A DNA stretch of 64,000 nucleotides from Conexibacter sp. CPCC 206217 (GCF_030646165.1 NZ_JAUTDO010000004.1:372001-436000), one strand, 5' to 3'. Shown: positions 41,692 to 51,224, counted from the stretch's first letter. Numbers and translations: made by a program. The notes: generated by a model from the letters alone, not told the origin.

Positions 41692-43503
41692 TCAGGCCGC
41701 CAGCGTCGCCCAGATCGACCTGATCAGCTCGGCCGCGCCGCTGTCGCCGTCGACGGCGAGCTGGGCCAGTTGCGGCAGACCGGTGTGGACGGCGAAGCCG
41801 TCGCCGAGTCTCCAGGAGGCGATCACGGGGGTGTCGGCGTCGGGACCGGCGGCGGCCGTCAGCTCGGCGTCCGGCACGACCGAGGCGAGCGCCTCGTAGC
41901 GGTCGAAGCCGGAGAAGTAGCCGCCGGTCTCGGCGAAGATCGGGCCGTTCAGGTAGGTGCTGAGCGGATCGGGCGACTCGACCAGCGGCTGGCGCGGGCG
42001 GGCGCCGAGCGCGTCCGTCGCCGCCGCCGGGCCGGGCGGCGAGAGGACGCCGTCGCGCAGTCTCGTGCCGGTCCGCAGCGCGTCGGTGCCGAGCGACCAG
42101 ACGCGGCCGCCCTCCTCCACGCGTCTGCGCAGCGCGCGCCGCAACTGCGGCGTGATCCAGCGCGAATCGCCGGCGAAGACGGTGCCGCGGTAGCCGTCGA
42201 GGCGCGGGCCGACGCCCGCCGCGAGCGCGGCGTCGGTCGTCAGCTCGTAGCGCATCAGGTTGTCGTCGAGGAAGCGCAGCAGCGCGCCCTCCTGGTTCGC
42301 GACGCTCGCCGGCATCCCGTCGGCGAGCGGGCGCCCGAGCCGCACGCTGCCGTCGCGGCCCTCGCCGGTCAGCAGGTTCGGCATCCCGTCGCCGTCGTCG
42401 TCGACCGGGTTGAGCCCCTCCCACGTGATCGCGGGCAGGACCACCAGCACGCGGCGGTCGACCGGCGCGGAGACGACGAGCGGGACCTGCGTGCGATGTC
42501 CCTTCGACGCGATCGTCAGCACGTGCAGGCCGGCCTGGCCGCGCGGCGCTCTGAGCCGCAGTCTCGAGTCGCTGCCTCTGCCGCGCGCGAGCACCTGCGG
42601 ATCGCCGAGGCGACGCAGCGCCCACGTGTATCTGCGGCCGCGCGAGTCGACGCGGACGGTCGTGATTCTGCCCGCGACGACCGGTCTCAGCGGCGGCGCG
42701 GCGGCGAGGTAGCGGACGGTCACGCCGGCGCGGCCTCTGACGCCGCCGGATCTCGGCGGCAGCTGCGCCGGGAACGTGCCGACGTTGCCGGCGCGGTCGG
42801 CGACTCTGATGCCCATCAGGTAGGTGCCGGCGGGCGCCGGCCTGCCGCCGATCGTGCCGTCCCATGTCACCGACGGCTGGCGCGCGGCGATCGGGATCGT
42901 CTCCGTCGCTCTCGCAGGCGTCACGTCGGTGCGCCATATGACGAGATCGGCCTTGCGGCCCTCGGTCCCTCTCACGGAGACCGTGATGCCGTCGACGCCT
43001 CTCTGCGGCAGGAACGCGGGGCCGACCGCCTCCTTCGGCTCGACCGAGACGACGCGCGGCTTCGGCGGCTTGGTGTCGAGGCCGATCTCGACGTCCGGCA
43101 GGTCGGCGGTGCGACCCTGGCGCAGCAGCGCGACGCGCACTCTGTAGTAGCCGTCTGGCGCGAGTCTGCCGTCTCTCGTGCGGCCGTCCCACCACCACGT
43201 CTTGCGGACCTTGCGCGGAACGCTGACGCCGTCGGCGACGGTGTCGACGATTCTGCCCTCGTCGTTGACGATCGAGATCGAGACGTCGTCGGCGTTGACG
43301 ATCCAGAAGGAGATCTTCGCGCGGTGACCCTTCGTGTCGGAGACCGGCGAGAAGACGGAGTAGACGTCCGGCCGCACGATCAGCGGCGGCCCCGACTTCA
43401 GCTTCTGCGTGACGACGAACGCGCCGAGCGTCGCGACGACGAGCAGCGCGAAGACGATCCGGGCTGCGCGCGTCACACGCGGTCTACTGGCTGTGGTCGG
43501 CAC
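41692..43503 (-). CDS. Membrane-anchored protein with FlgD-like Ig modules
   Basis: A 603-residue protein. One N-terminal helix (IVFALLVVATLGAFVVTQKL) is followed by outside domains. Two segments look like FlgD_ig modules (TWWWDGRTRDGRLAPDGYYR and TWDGTIGGRPAPAGTYLMGI). The C-terminal 250 residues (VLVVLPAITWEGLNPVDDDG, FFDDN-type region, ETGGYFSGFDRYE) resemble the beta subunit-like domain of N,N-dimethylformamidase, without known active residues. The start GTG 43503 overlaps the LytR_C gene by 20 bases; GTG 43476 would remove nine residues and the overlap. AGA codons are frequent. It may act on or scaffold the envelope; function unknown. Confidence 0.75.
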   Translation of the reverse strand: MPTTASRPRVTRAARIVFALLVVATLGAFVVTQKLKSGPPLIVRPDVYSVFSPVSDTKGHRAKISFWIVNADDVSISIVNDEGRIVDTVADGVSVPRKVRKTWWWDGRTRDGRLAPDGYYRVRVALLRQGRTADLPDVEIGLDTKPPKPRVVSVEPKEAVGPAFLPQRGVDGITVSVRGTEGRKADLVIWRTDVTPARATETIPIAARQPSVTWDGTIGGRPAPAGTYLMGIRVADRAGNVGTFPAQLPPRSGGVRGRAGVTVRYLAAAPPLRPVVAGRITTVRVDSRGRRYTWALRRLGDPQVLARGRGSDSRLRLRAPRGQAGLHVLTIASKGHRTQVPLVVSAPVDRRVLVVLPAITWEGLNPVDDDGDGMPNLLTGEGRDGSVRLGRPLADGMPASVANQEGALLRFLDDNLMRYELTTDAALAAGVGPRLDGYRGTVFAGDSRWITPQLRRALRRRVEEGGRVWSLGTDALRTGTRLRDGVLSPPGPAAATDALGARPRQPLVESPDPLSTYLNGPIFAETGGYFSGFDRYEALASVVPDAELTAAAGPDADTPVIASWRLGDGFAVHTGLPQLAQLAVDGDSGAAELIRSIWATLAA

Positions 43504-44812
43504 CGACGGTGACGACGACCTGTGCCGTGCACGGGTCCTGGTATCTGCACGCCGCAGATTCGGTGTCGGTGTCGATCTCCGTGACCGCGTCGGTCGAGAT
43601 CCCGAGCGTTCTGGCGACCTCTCTCGCGGCCGCCTCGGCGCCCGGTCTGAACGAGACCGCGGTCGACGGGCGGTTCGAGCTGGAGGCGTCGCCGATCGGG
43701 CCCGCCGGGTAGCCGGCGTTCGTCAGCTCGGTCATCACTCTGCCGGCGAGGCCGGTCAGGCCGGTGCCGTTGAGGACCGCGACGCTGGTGTCGCCGTGCG
43801 GCGGCGCGGGCGTCTCGGCTCTCGTCGTCGCCTGTCTTCTCTGCGCCGCTCTTCTCGTTCTGGTGGCGCCGCTGGGCGTCTCGACGCGCACGGGGTCTCT
43901 GGTCGCGTCGTCTCTGCCGCCGAGCAGCAGGTACGCGGCGCCGGCGATCACGACGAGCGCGAGGATCACGAGCAGGATCGCGCCGAAGCGGCGACGGCCG
44001 TGCGGCTCCTCCTGCGGCTCCTGCGGGCCGCCGCGGGCGCCGTTGCCGCCGCGTGCGGCGGCGGCCGACTGCGGCCGGCCGCCGGGACGGGGGCGGGCGC
44101 CGGCAGGACCGGCGGGACGACGCGGCGGCCCGCCGGCTGCGGGCCGCGCGGAAGCGGGTGCCGGCGCCGGGGTCGCGCGCAGCGGCGGCGGGACCTCGGT
44201 CGGCGGGTCGTCGTGGTAGCCGTTGGAGCCGCTGTCGGGGACGACGCGCTCGCGCTGGTCGATCGCGGCGGCCGCGGTCGTCGCGCCGCCGACGCCGACG
44301 GCCGGGCGACCGGCCGGCGTCGCGGCGCGCATCGGCACGGACGGCTCGGCCGTGCTGGAGGGCGCGCCTGGCAGCGGGATCAGGACGGTCGCGGACGCCA
44401 GCGGCGGGCCGGCGAGGCCGACGGGCGCGGCCGGCAGCAGCTGCGGCCGCACCGGCGCGGAGGTGCTTGCAACGCGCGCGGCCGCGGCGCCGCCGGCTGC
44501 AGCGGCGGCCCCCACGGGCCCGACGGCGCGGCGCGAAGCGACGCCGCGAGCCGGCTGCGCCGGCGCCTGAGCGGGCGCGGCGGGGCGCGCAACGGCGCGG
44601 CGGGCCATGTCGAGCGCGGCCGCGACGCTGCGCTCCAGCTCGCCGATGCGGTCGTGCGCCTGCGAGCCCCACTCGCGCAGGCGCTTGATCTCGCGCGCCT
44701 GGGCGAACAGCAGCAGCGCGAACAGCGCAAGCGCGATCACGGAAGCGAAGCCGGCGTACGAGCCGACGTCCTTGATGAAGTTTCTGGCGGAGAACGCGAA
44801 CGTCAGAAGCAT
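43484..44812 (-). CDS. LytR C-terminal domain protein, two-helix membrane protein
   Basis: A 442-residue protein. An N-terminal helix (GFASVIALALFALLLFA) and a coiled segment (AREIKRLREWGSQAHDRIGE) are followed by a very long Ala/Pro-rich, low-complexity region (about residues 75-275). A second helix (FGAILLVILALVVIAGAAYL) leads to the outside LytR_C domain: SVAVLNGTGLTGLAGRVMTE, then FRPGAEAAAREVA. LytR_C is often found with LytR-CpsA-Psr ligases that attach glycans to peptidoglycan. The ligase domain itself is absent. It is upstream of the FlgD-like gene and downstream of the CapD-type dehydratase. Confidence 0.82.
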   Translation of the reverse strand: MLLTFAFSARNFIKDVGSYAGFASVIALALFALLLFAQAREIKRLREWGSQAHDRIGELERSVAAALDMARRAVARPAAPAQAPAQPARGVASRRAVGPVGAAAAAGGAAAARVASTSAPVRPQLLPAAPVGLAGPPLASATVLIPLPGAPSSTAEPSVPMRAATPAGRPAVGVGGATTAAAAIDQRERVVPDSGSNGYHDDPPTEVPPPLRATPAPAPASARPAAGGPPRRPAGPAGARPRPGGRPQSAAAARGGNGARGGPQEPQEEPHGRRRFGAILLVILALVVIAGAAYLLLGGRDDATRDPVRVETPSGATRTRRAAQRRQATTRAETPAPPHGDTSVAVLNGTGLTGLAGRVMTELTNAGYPAGPIGDASSSNRPSTAVSFRPGAEAAAREVARTLGISTDAVTEIDTDTESAACRYQDPCTAQVVVTVGADHSQ

Positions 44813-44865
44813 TGAAGGCCGGGCAGTCTAGGGACTCACGCCGTCGGCCACGGCGCTGGAGCGTT

Positions 44866-46803
44866 TCACGAGGGTACCTGGGGACCCGGAGCGGTCCGCA
44901 CGGCGGCCAGCTCGGCGACCTTCGCGGCGAGGCCCGCGGCGTCCCCTTCGAGCACGAAAAGGTTGATCTCGGCAAAGGTCGACTCGACCCACGCCTGGTT
45001 CAGCCGCGCCCGGTCCGCGCGCAGGATCTTCTCCGCCGCGGTCTGCTGCGGACGCTCGTACGGGTTGAACAGCTCCTCGTGGAACTTCTCGCCCGCACGC
45101 GCGCCGATCACCTCGATCGCGATGTCTCTCTCGGGGTCCAGGCCGGACAGCCGGATCATCTCTCTGGCGAGGTCGAGGATCTTCACCGGCTCGCCCATCT
45201 CCAGCACGAAGACCTCGCCGCTTCTGTCCGTCAGCGAGCCGGAGCGGATGATCAGCTGGACCGCCTCCGGGATCGTCATGAACCAGCGCTGCATGCGCGG
45301 GTCGGTGATCGTGACGGGGCCGCCGGCGGCGATCTGGCGACGGAAGATCGGTACGACGGAACCGGAGGAGCCGAGCACGTTGCCGAAGCGGACGGTCGAG
45401 TAGCGCGTCTGCGGATGGCGCGCGGCGGCGGCCTCGACGGCCCACTCCGCCAGCGCCTTGGAGGCGCCCATCACGGTCGCCGGCTTGACCGCCTTGTCAG
45501 TCGACACGAGCACGAAGCTTCTGACGCCGCTCTCGCCCGCGATCCGCGCGACGAGGCGCGTCGCGAGCGCGTTGTTGCGGACGGCCTCGACGGGGTTCTG
45601 CTCCATCATCCCGACGTGCTTGTACGCGGCGGCGTGGAAGACGACCGCGGGGCGGTGCTCGCGGAAGACCTCGCGCATCCGCTCCTCTTCCTTGCAGTCG
45701 GCCAGCACCGGCACGGCGGTGCGCACGTGGCGCTCGCCCTCCAGCTCGCGCAGGATCTCGAAGAGGTTGTCCTCGGCGTGGTCGACGAGCACGATCCGGC
45801 GCGGGTTGACGCGCGCGATCTGGCGGCACAGCTCGCCGCCGATCGAGCCGCCGGCGCCGGTCACCATCACGACCTCGCCTCTGAGGTACGCGCCGACGCG
45901 CTCCAGCTCCATCCGGATCGGCTCGCGACCGAGGATGTCCTCGATCGACAGCTCGCGCAGCTGGCGCATCACCTGCATGCCGCCGGATTCGCTCTGCAGC
46001 AGCTCGAAGACGGTCGGCAGCGTCCGCACCGGGATGCCGCGCTCGCGGCACGCTCTAACGACGCGGGCGCGCAGCGTGCCGGGGGCGGACGGGATCGCGA
46101 TGATCACCTCGTGCGGCTCGACGTTGTCGAGCACGCGCGCGAGGTCGGCCTCGGAGGTCGTGCCGAGCACCTTCAGGCCGTGCTCGTCCTTCATCCCGCG
46201 CTTGCGCGGATCGTCGTCGAGGAAGCCGACCGGGTGCAGCCGCAGCGTCGGGTTGCGGACCAGCTCGCGCACGAGCAGGCGCCCGCCGTCGCCGCCACCG
46301 ATCACCAGCACGTCGCGGGCGCCCTTGACGACGCGCATGCCGCGCTTGCGGCCTTCGAAGACGAGGTGCACGACGAACCGCACGGCCGCCATCGAGACGC
46401 CCATCAGCAGCACCCACATCGCCGCGACGCCGGTTGGCATGCCGACGGCGACCTGCACGTGGTTGCGCGTCTCGACCTGGACCGGGTGCAGCACCGCGAT
46501 CCCGCCGATCACCAGCACGGCCGCGACGACGACGGCCTGAGCGACCGCTTGGTAGTCGCGCTGCCCGACGTAGGTCCACAGCCGCTGGTAGAGGCCGAAG
46601 ACGACGAAGACGACGATGCAGACCGGGACGACCCAGTAGATCGTGTCGTCGCGCAGCAGCTCGTAGCGATGCGGGATGCCCGAGTCGAACCGCAGCTGGA
46701 AGGCGAGCACGTAGGCGAGGGCGACCAGCGCACCATCCACGACGAGCTGTATCAGCGAGTGGCGGTGAACTGGGAACGCTCCGGAGCGGTACCACCGGCG
46801 CAT
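44866..46803 (-). CDS. CapD/WbpM-type nucleotide-sugar 4,6-dehydratase or epimerase
   Basis: A 645-residue membrane SDR enzyme. Four to five N-terminal helices (LIQLVVDGALVALAYVLAF, YWVVPVCIVVFVVFGLY, VVVAAVLVIGGIAVL and more) are followed by a Rossmann-like CoA-binding domain (VLVIGGGDGGRLLVREL). The catalytic SDR domain has VVMVTGAGGSIGGELCRQIA, VFHAAAYKHVGMMEQ and VSTDKAVKPATVMGASK, where Met-x3-Lys replaces Tyr-x3-Lys as in WbpM/FlaA1-type dehydratases. Substrates are UDP-GlcNAc or UDP-GalNAc, giving 4-keto-6-deoxy sugars. It feeds surface glycan synthesis. Confidence 0.92.
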   Translation of the reverse strand: MRRWYRSGAFPVHRHSLIQLVVDGALVALAYVLAFQLRFDSGIPHRYELLRDDTIYWVVPVCIVVFVVFGLYQRLWTYVGQRDYQAVAQAVVVAAVLVIGGIAVLHPVQVETRNHVQVAVGMPTGVAAMWVLLMGVSMAAVRFVVHLVFEGRKRGMRVVKGARDVLVIGGGDGGRLLVRELVRNPTLRLHPVGFLDDDPRKRGMKDEHGLKVLGTTSEADLARVLDNVEPHEVIIAIPSAPGTLRARVVRACRERGIPVRTLPTVFELLQSESGGMQVMRQLRELSIEDILGREPIRMELERVGAYLRGEVVMVTGAGGSIGGELCRQIARVNPRRIVLVDHAEDNLFEILRELEGERHVRTAVPVLADCKEEERMREVFREHRPAVVFHAAAYKHVGMMEQNPVEAVRNNALATRLVARIAGESGVRSFVLVSTDKAVKPATVMGASKALAEWAVEAAAARHPQTRYSTVRFGNVLGSSGSVVPIFRRQIAAGGPVTITDPRMQRWFMTIPEAVQLIIRSGSLTDRSGEVFVLEMGEPVKILDLAREMIRLSGLDPERDIAIEVIGARAGEKFHEELFNPYERPQQTAAEKILRADRARLNQAWVESTFAEINLFVLEGDAAGLAAKVAELAAVRTAPGPQVPS

Positions 46804-46903
46804 TGGTGAGGATTGTACGGGTCGGCGCCAGCGGCCGGCGGAACGCAGGTCCAGGACGGGCGTGCGCGCCGCGATCGGCCCGACCGCGGCGACGCGGCCG
46901 CGC

Positions 46904-47341
46904 TCAGGCCGGCGTCCTCGCCGCGTCCAGCTCCGCGCGGCGCACCGCGACGCGCCCGCGACGCTGCTGCAGCTCCGCGTCCAACGCGTCCAGCGCGCTG
47001 CGGCGGCGGTCCGCCAGGCGCTGCGTGCGCTCCAGGATCGCCTCCAGCTCGTCGAGGATGCGCGCGCGGCGATCGCGCGGCGTGCCCGGCGCGAGGAACT
47101 CCTCGCGCAGGACCGTCCGCGCCTCCTGGTCGGCGACCAGCTCGCGCAGCTCGTCGAGCGTCACGCCGAGCAGGTCCTTCAGGCGCAGGATCTCGGCGAG
47201 CTGCTCGACGTCGTCCTCGCTGTAGGTGCGGTGCGCACCCGAGGCGCGGCCGCTGACGCCGGGCATCAGCCCGATCTCCTCGTAATAGCGGATCGTGCGC
47301 GGCGTCGTGCCGACCGCGGCCGCGACCTCACCGATGCGCAT
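46904..47341 (-). CDS. MerR-family transcriptional regulator
   Basis: A 145-residue MerR protein. The N-terminal winged helix is MRIGEVAAAVGTTPRTIRYY with GLMPGVSGRASGAHRTYSED. A long dimer helix follows (RRARILDELEAILERTQRLA). The C-terminus is short and without cysteine, so it probably senses an organic ligand, not a metal. Its start overlaps the MFS stop by 14 bases. A CTTACGT-CA-ACGTAAG repeat upstream of the MFS gene is the likely operator. Confidence 0.9.
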   Translation of the reverse strand: MRIGEVAAAVGTTPRTIRYYEEIGLMPGVSGRASGAHRTYSEDDVEQLAEILRLKDLLGVTLDELRELVADQEARTVLREEFLAPGTPRDRRARILDELEAILERTQRLADRRRSALDALDAELQQRRGRVAVRRAELDAARTPA

Positions 47342-48824
47342 CGGCCACCGCCAGATCGGCCTGCAGGAGCTCGTGTGCCTGCTCCTGCTTGCGGGTCGGG
47401 CGCAGCAGCGAGATGCCGGCGCCGACGAACGAGGTCGCGGCGAGCACCCACATCGCGACGTGCAGGTTGTGGATGAAGGGATCGAGCGCGGCGCTGGAGA
47501 GGCCGGTCGTGAGGCCGGAGAAGATCGACAGCAGCGTCTCCTTCGGGACGGCGCTCGTGACGATCGCCAGCAGGATCGCGATCGACAGCACGGAGCCGGT
47601 GTTCTGCAGCATCATCCGCGTCCCTGCCGCGATCCCGCGACGGTGGACCGGCACCGCGCCCATCATCGCGGCGGTGTTGGGTGAGTTGAACATGCCGGAG
47701 CCGATCCCGGTCACGAACAGCAGCGCCGCGGTGATCGCGTACGCCGTCTGCGTGTCGAGGATCGTCATGCCGGCCATCCCGAGGCCGGAGACGACGAGAC
47801 CGCCCGCGGCCAGCGTGCGGGCGCCGTGCTGGTCGGCCCAGCGGCCGGCGAGCGGGGAGCTGATCAGCATCCCGACGGCGAGCGGCGCGAGCTTGACGCC
47901 GGCAAGGATCGGGTCGTCGCCGAGCGCGCCCTGGAAGTAGAGGACGAAGACGAAGGTGAGCGAGAAGCGCGACAGGCCGGCGACGAACGAGGCGGCCGTC
48001 GCGGACGAGAAGCCGCGGTCGGCGAACAGGCTGAGGTCGAGCATCGGCGAGCGCGCGTATTTCTCGATCACGACGAACAGCGGCAGCAGCACGACCGCGA
48101 CGGCGATCGGCACGAGCGTCAGCGCGTCGCCCCAACCGACGAGGCCGCCGCGCGAGATCCCGTACGTGAGGCCGGTGAGGCCGACGACGAGCGCGATCGT
48201 GCCCCACCAGTCGAAGCCTCTCTCGGCCTCGGGGCGAACCAGCTCGCGCAGCACGAGCGCCGCCCAGACGGTGCCGAGCAGGCCGAACGGGACGTTGAAC
48301 CAGAAGACCCAGTGCCAGGAGATCTCGACGAGCACGCCGCCGAGCACCGGCCCGAGCACGAGCCCGACCGCGGCGACCATCACGTTCGTGCCCATCGCGA
48401 CGCCGAGCTGCTCGCGCGGGAAGGCGTCGGTGACGAGCGCGGAGGCGTTGGCGAAGATGAGCGCCGCGCCGACGCCCTGGACGATCCGCCAGAGGATCAG
48501 GTCGGTGCCGCCGGAGGCGAAGCCGGCACCGAGCGAGGAGAGCGAGAAGATCAGGAAGCCGGCGACGTACGCCTGCTTGCGGCCGAAGACGTCGGACAGC
48601 CGGCCGAACGTGAGCACCAGCACGGTGCTGGCGATCATGTAGGCGAGAATCACCCAGACGAGCGTCAGCAGGTCGACGCCGAGCGCCTGCTCGAGGTTCG
48701 GCAGCGCGATCACGAGCGTGCCGGAGTTGACCGTCGCGAGCAGCATCCCGAGGCTCGTACAGGACAACGCCCACCACTTGTAGTGGTGATGGTCTGCGCT
48801 GACGCCGATGCTTCGCCGTGCCAT
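47328..48824 (-). CDS. DHA2 family MFS transporter
   Basis: A 498-residue 14-helix MFS protein. Typical parts are GRLSDVFGRKQAYVAGF (motif A), VAAVGLVLGPVLGGVLVE (motif C) and the start LATVNSGTLVIALPNLEQAL. A His-rich N-terminus (SADHHHYKWW) precedes helix 1. It probably exports drugs by proton antiport. GAAGAAGG lies 6 bases ahead of the ATG. The MerR gene overlaps its end, so the regulator is made from the same transcript. Confidence 0.92.
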   Translation of the reverse strand: MARRSIGVSADHHHYKWWALSCTSLGMLLATVNSGTLVIALPNLEQALGVDLLTLVWVILAYMIASTVLVLTFGRLSDVFGRKQAYVAGFLIFSLSSLGAGFASGGTDLILWRIVQGVGAALIFANASALVTDAFPREQLGVAMGTNVMVAAVGLVLGPVLGGVLVEISWHWVFWFNVPFGLLGTVWAALVLRELVRPEAERGFDWWGTIALVVGLTGLTYGISRGGLVGWGDALTLVPIAVAVVLLPLFVVIEKYARSPMLDLSLFADRGFSSATAASFVAGLSRFSLTFVFVLYFQGALGDDPILAGVKLAPLAVGMLISSPLAGRWADQHGARTLAAGGLVVSGLGMAGMTILDTQTAYAITAALLFVTGIGSGMFNSPNTAAMMGAVPVHRRGIAAGTRMMLQNTGSVLSIAILLAIVTSAVPKETLLSIFSGLTTGLSSAALDPFIHNLHVAMWVLAATSFVGAGISLLRPTRKQEQAHELLQADLAVADAHR

Positions 48825-48854
48825 CTGGGCCTTCTTCCGCCGCCGAATCTGTTT

Positions 48855-48870
48855 CTTACGTCAACGTAAG
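48855..48870. promoter_or_regulatory. Candidate MerR operator upstream of the MFS gene
   Basis: CTTACGT-CA-ACGTAAG is a perfect 7+2+7 inverted repeat, 30 bases before the MFS start. MerR proteins bind such repeats between -35 and -10. On the gene strand TTGACG lies across the centre and could be a -35, but no good -10 is visible. The patch is AT-rich for this genome. Confidence 0.7.
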
Positions 48871-48909
48871 ATAGCGCGAGCGAGGGAAGCCGCCGACATG
48901 GGGCGGCGG

Positions 48910-48940
48910 GGGCGGTCGAACGACGACGGGCGGTCGAACG
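48910..48940. repeat. Short direct repeat GGGCGGTCGAACG
   Basis: Two copies of GGGCGGTCGAACG occur 18 bases apart (48910-48922, 48928-48940), with a weaker third copy after. They lie in the 163-base gap between the MFS promoter and the DUF354 gene end. No function is evident. Confidence 0.4.
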
Positions 48941-48987
48941 GCGGCAGGCGCGACGGAACGACGGCGCGGGCGGCGCGGCGGCGCGCG

Positions 48988-50025
48988 TCAGAACCCGCCG
49001 ACCGGCGCGGCCAGCAGCTCGACGAAGTCGCGCGGGTCGCGGCGGATGCGGTCGGGTGCCGGCCCGGCGCCGGCGGCGGTCATGTCGGCGGCCCGGGCGC
49101 GCTGCGGAATCACCACGTCGGCAGGGTCGGTCAGGCGCAGCAGGCGCCCCTCCGCGATCAGCTGCTCGTCGACGGCGCCGAGTCGGCCCTCGAAGCTCGT
49201 GAAGACGGGCGTGCCGAGCGCGACCGCCTCGCGGTTCATCGTGCCGCCGGCGGAGATCATCAGGTCGGCGTAGGCGATCAGCGACTGCGCGTCGATCGCG
49301 CGCTCGGGGATGACGAAGCCGCCGGCCTCCAGCAGCTGCTCGCGCTGCTGCGGCGTGCGCGGCAGCACGACCGTCTGCGCGCCGCCGTCGCGCAGCTTCG
49401 CCAGCACCGCGCCGAACGTGTCGTGCTCGAAGCGGTGGTAGAGCGACACCTCCGGCGGCGTGCGCACGACGACGAGCGGCTGCGTCGTGTCGAGCTGGAG
49501 TTCGCCGAGGATCGCCGGATCGGGCTCGAAGTCGGCGAGGTAGTACTCCTCTTTCAGCCCCTCGTAGCGCCCCAGCTTCGGCACCGCGCCGTAGCGTGCG
49601 AGGCGCTCGGGCGGGATCGCCTGCGGCACGACGACGGCCTGCGCGAGACGGCAGTTGACGGTGTGCTGGACCGTCGCCCACTCGTAGTCGAACGTCGTCG
49701 TGCAGGGGATCTTCAGCAGCGCGGCGGCGACCGAGACGTCGTTGGAGCCGTGGCCGAGCGCGAGATCGAAGCGACCGTGTCTGCGCGCCCAGCGCACCAG
49801 CGCACCCGAGCGCTGCGCGAGGCCGACCGCCTTCGCCGACAGCTTCTCGCCGCGGTGATGGCCGATCGCCGTGTGGTCGATCCCGAAGCGCGCGCACAGC
49901 TGCAGCGTCTGCGCGAAGTCGCGCGCGGTCACGTGGACCTTGTGACCCTCGGCGCGCAGCAGCTCGATCACGGGCCGCATCACGAGCACGTGCGGCGAGT
50001 TGGTGAGGTCGATCCAGATGCGCAT
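48988..50025 (-). CDS. DUF354 family protein (putative GT-B glycosyltransferase)
   Basis: A 345-residue DUF354 protein. The start MRIWIDLTNSPHVLVMRPVI is the family signature. The second half has a GT-B-like SLIAYADLMISAGGTMNREA with a VALGTPVFTSFEG loop, similar to nucleotide-sugar-binding segments of MurG-like enzymes. AGGAG lies 8 bases before the ATG at 50025. It lies 10 bases after a DegT aminotransferase on the same strand, so they form an operon for an amino sugar of a surface glycan. The reaction has not been shown in this family. Confidence 0.85.
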   Translation of the reverse strand: MRIWIDLTNSPHVLVMRPVIELLRAEGHKVHVTARDFAQTLQLCARFGIDHTAIGHHRGEKLSAKAVGLAQRSGALVRWARRHGRFDLALGHGSNDVSVAAALLKIPCTTTFDYEWATVQHTVNCRLAQAVVVPQAIPPERLARYGAVPKLGRYEGLKEEYYLADFEPDPAILGELQLDTTQPLVVVRTPPEVSLYHRFEHDTFGAVLAKLRDGGAQTVVLPRTPQQREQLLEAGGFVIPERAIDAQSLIAYADLMISAGGTMNREAVALGTPVFTSFEGRLGAVDEQLIAEGRLLRLTDPADVVIPQRARAADMTAAGAGPAPDRIRRDPRDFVELLAAPVGGF

Positions 50026-50035
50026 CGTTCGTCTC

Positions 50036-51172
50036 CTAGACCGCGTTCGCCGCGTCGGCGCCGGCCGCGCCGCTCGCGTCCGCGCCGTCAAGCGCCGCCT
50101 GCACCGCGGCGGTGACCTCGTCCGCGTCCGCGCGCGAGAGCAGCGGGTTCATCGGGATCGCCAGGTGGGTCTGCGCCAGCGCGTCGGTCGCGGGCAGCGG
50201 GATCACGTCGCCGGCCCACGGCGTCAGCGCCCGCTGCCGGTGCAGCGGCGTCGAGTAGTAGCTGCGCGCGCCGATCCCCGCGGCCGGCAGCGCCTGCGCG
50301 AGCAGCGCCGCGTGCGGGGTGCGGACGACCTGCAGTCCCCAGCAGGGGATCGCGCCCGACGTCGCGGTCTGCGGCGTCACCAGCTCCCACAGCCCGGCGG
50401 CCTCGTAGTTGCTCCAGGCGGCGCGACGACCCGCGGCCCAGCCGTCGAGCTGGGGCAGCAGCACGCGCAGGATCGCCGCCTGCAGCTCGTCCAGGCGCGA
50501 GTTCCAGCCGATCCGCTCGAACGAGACCTTGTCGCGCGAGCCGTGGAAGCGCAGCACGCGCGCCTCCTCCGCGATCGCGTCGTCGTCGGTCACGACCGCG
50601 CCGCCGTCGCCGAAGCAGCCGAGGTTCTTGGAGGGGAAGAAGGAGAGCGTGCCGACCGTGCCGAGCGCGGCGGTGCGGCGGTCGCGCAGCAGCGAGCCGG
50701 CGGCCTGCGCGGCGTCCTCGACGACCGGCACGCCGAGCGCCTCGATCGCCGCCACGTCGGCCGGGTTGCCGAACAGGTCGACCGCGACGACGGCCTTCGT
50801 GCGCGGCGTCAGCGCCGCCTTCACGGTCTCGGCGGTGACGTTCATCGTGTCGCGGTCGACGTCGCAGAAGACCGGCGCGGCGCCGGTCGGCGGGATCGCC
50901 TCCGCGCTCGCGTAGAAGGTGAACGACGGCACGACGACCTCGTCGCCGGGCCCGACGCCGAGCGCCTGCAGCGCGATCGTGATCGCGTCGGTCCCGTTCG
51001 CGACGGAGACGACGTGCCTGGCGCCGAGGTAGTCGGCCAGCTCGCGCTCGAACGCGTCGACCTCGGGCCCGAGGATGAACGCGCCGCCGTCGAGCACGGC
51101 AGCGATGCGCGCGTCGATCTCCGCGCGCAGCGGCGCGACGGGCGTCTTCGTGTCGAACAGGGGGACGGCCAT
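50036..51172 (-). CDS. DegT/DnrJ/EryC1/StrS family sugar aminotransferase
   Basis: A 378-residue PLP enzyme. The PLP lysine is Lys182 in SFFPSKNLGCFGDGG. Asp153 in VVEDAAQAAG holds the pyridine nitrogen. The start (VPLFDTKTPVAPLRAEIDAR) and FGGNGAG-type GWNSRLDELQAAIL follow the family. It converts a keto sugar to an amino sugar, with glutamate as usual donor. Its acceptor could come from the CapD-type dehydratase 3-4 kb away. It precedes the DUF354 gene by 10 bases. Confidence 0.93.
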   Translation of the reverse strand: MAVPLFDTKTPVAPLRAEIDARIAAVLDGGAFILGPEVDAFERELADYLGARHVVSVANGTDAITIALQALGVGPGDEVVVPSFTFYASAEAIPPTGAAPVFCDVDRDTMNVTAETVKAALTPRTKAVVAVDLFGNPADVAAIEALGVPVVEDAAQAAGSLLRDRRTAALGTVGTLSFFPSKNLGCFGDGGAVVTDDDAIAEEARVLRFHGSRDKVSFERIGWNSRLDELQAAILRVLLPQLDGWAAGRRAAWSNYEAAGLWELVTPQTATSGAIPCWGLQVVRTPHAALLAQALPAAGIGARSYYSTPLHRQRALTPWAGDVIPLPATDALAQTHLAIPMNPLLSRADADEVTAAVQAALDGADASGAAGADAANAV

Positions 51173-51224
51173 GACGGCGGCGAACGCTATCGGGCTCGGG
51201 CTTCGCCCCGTTGCGAACCCTGCC

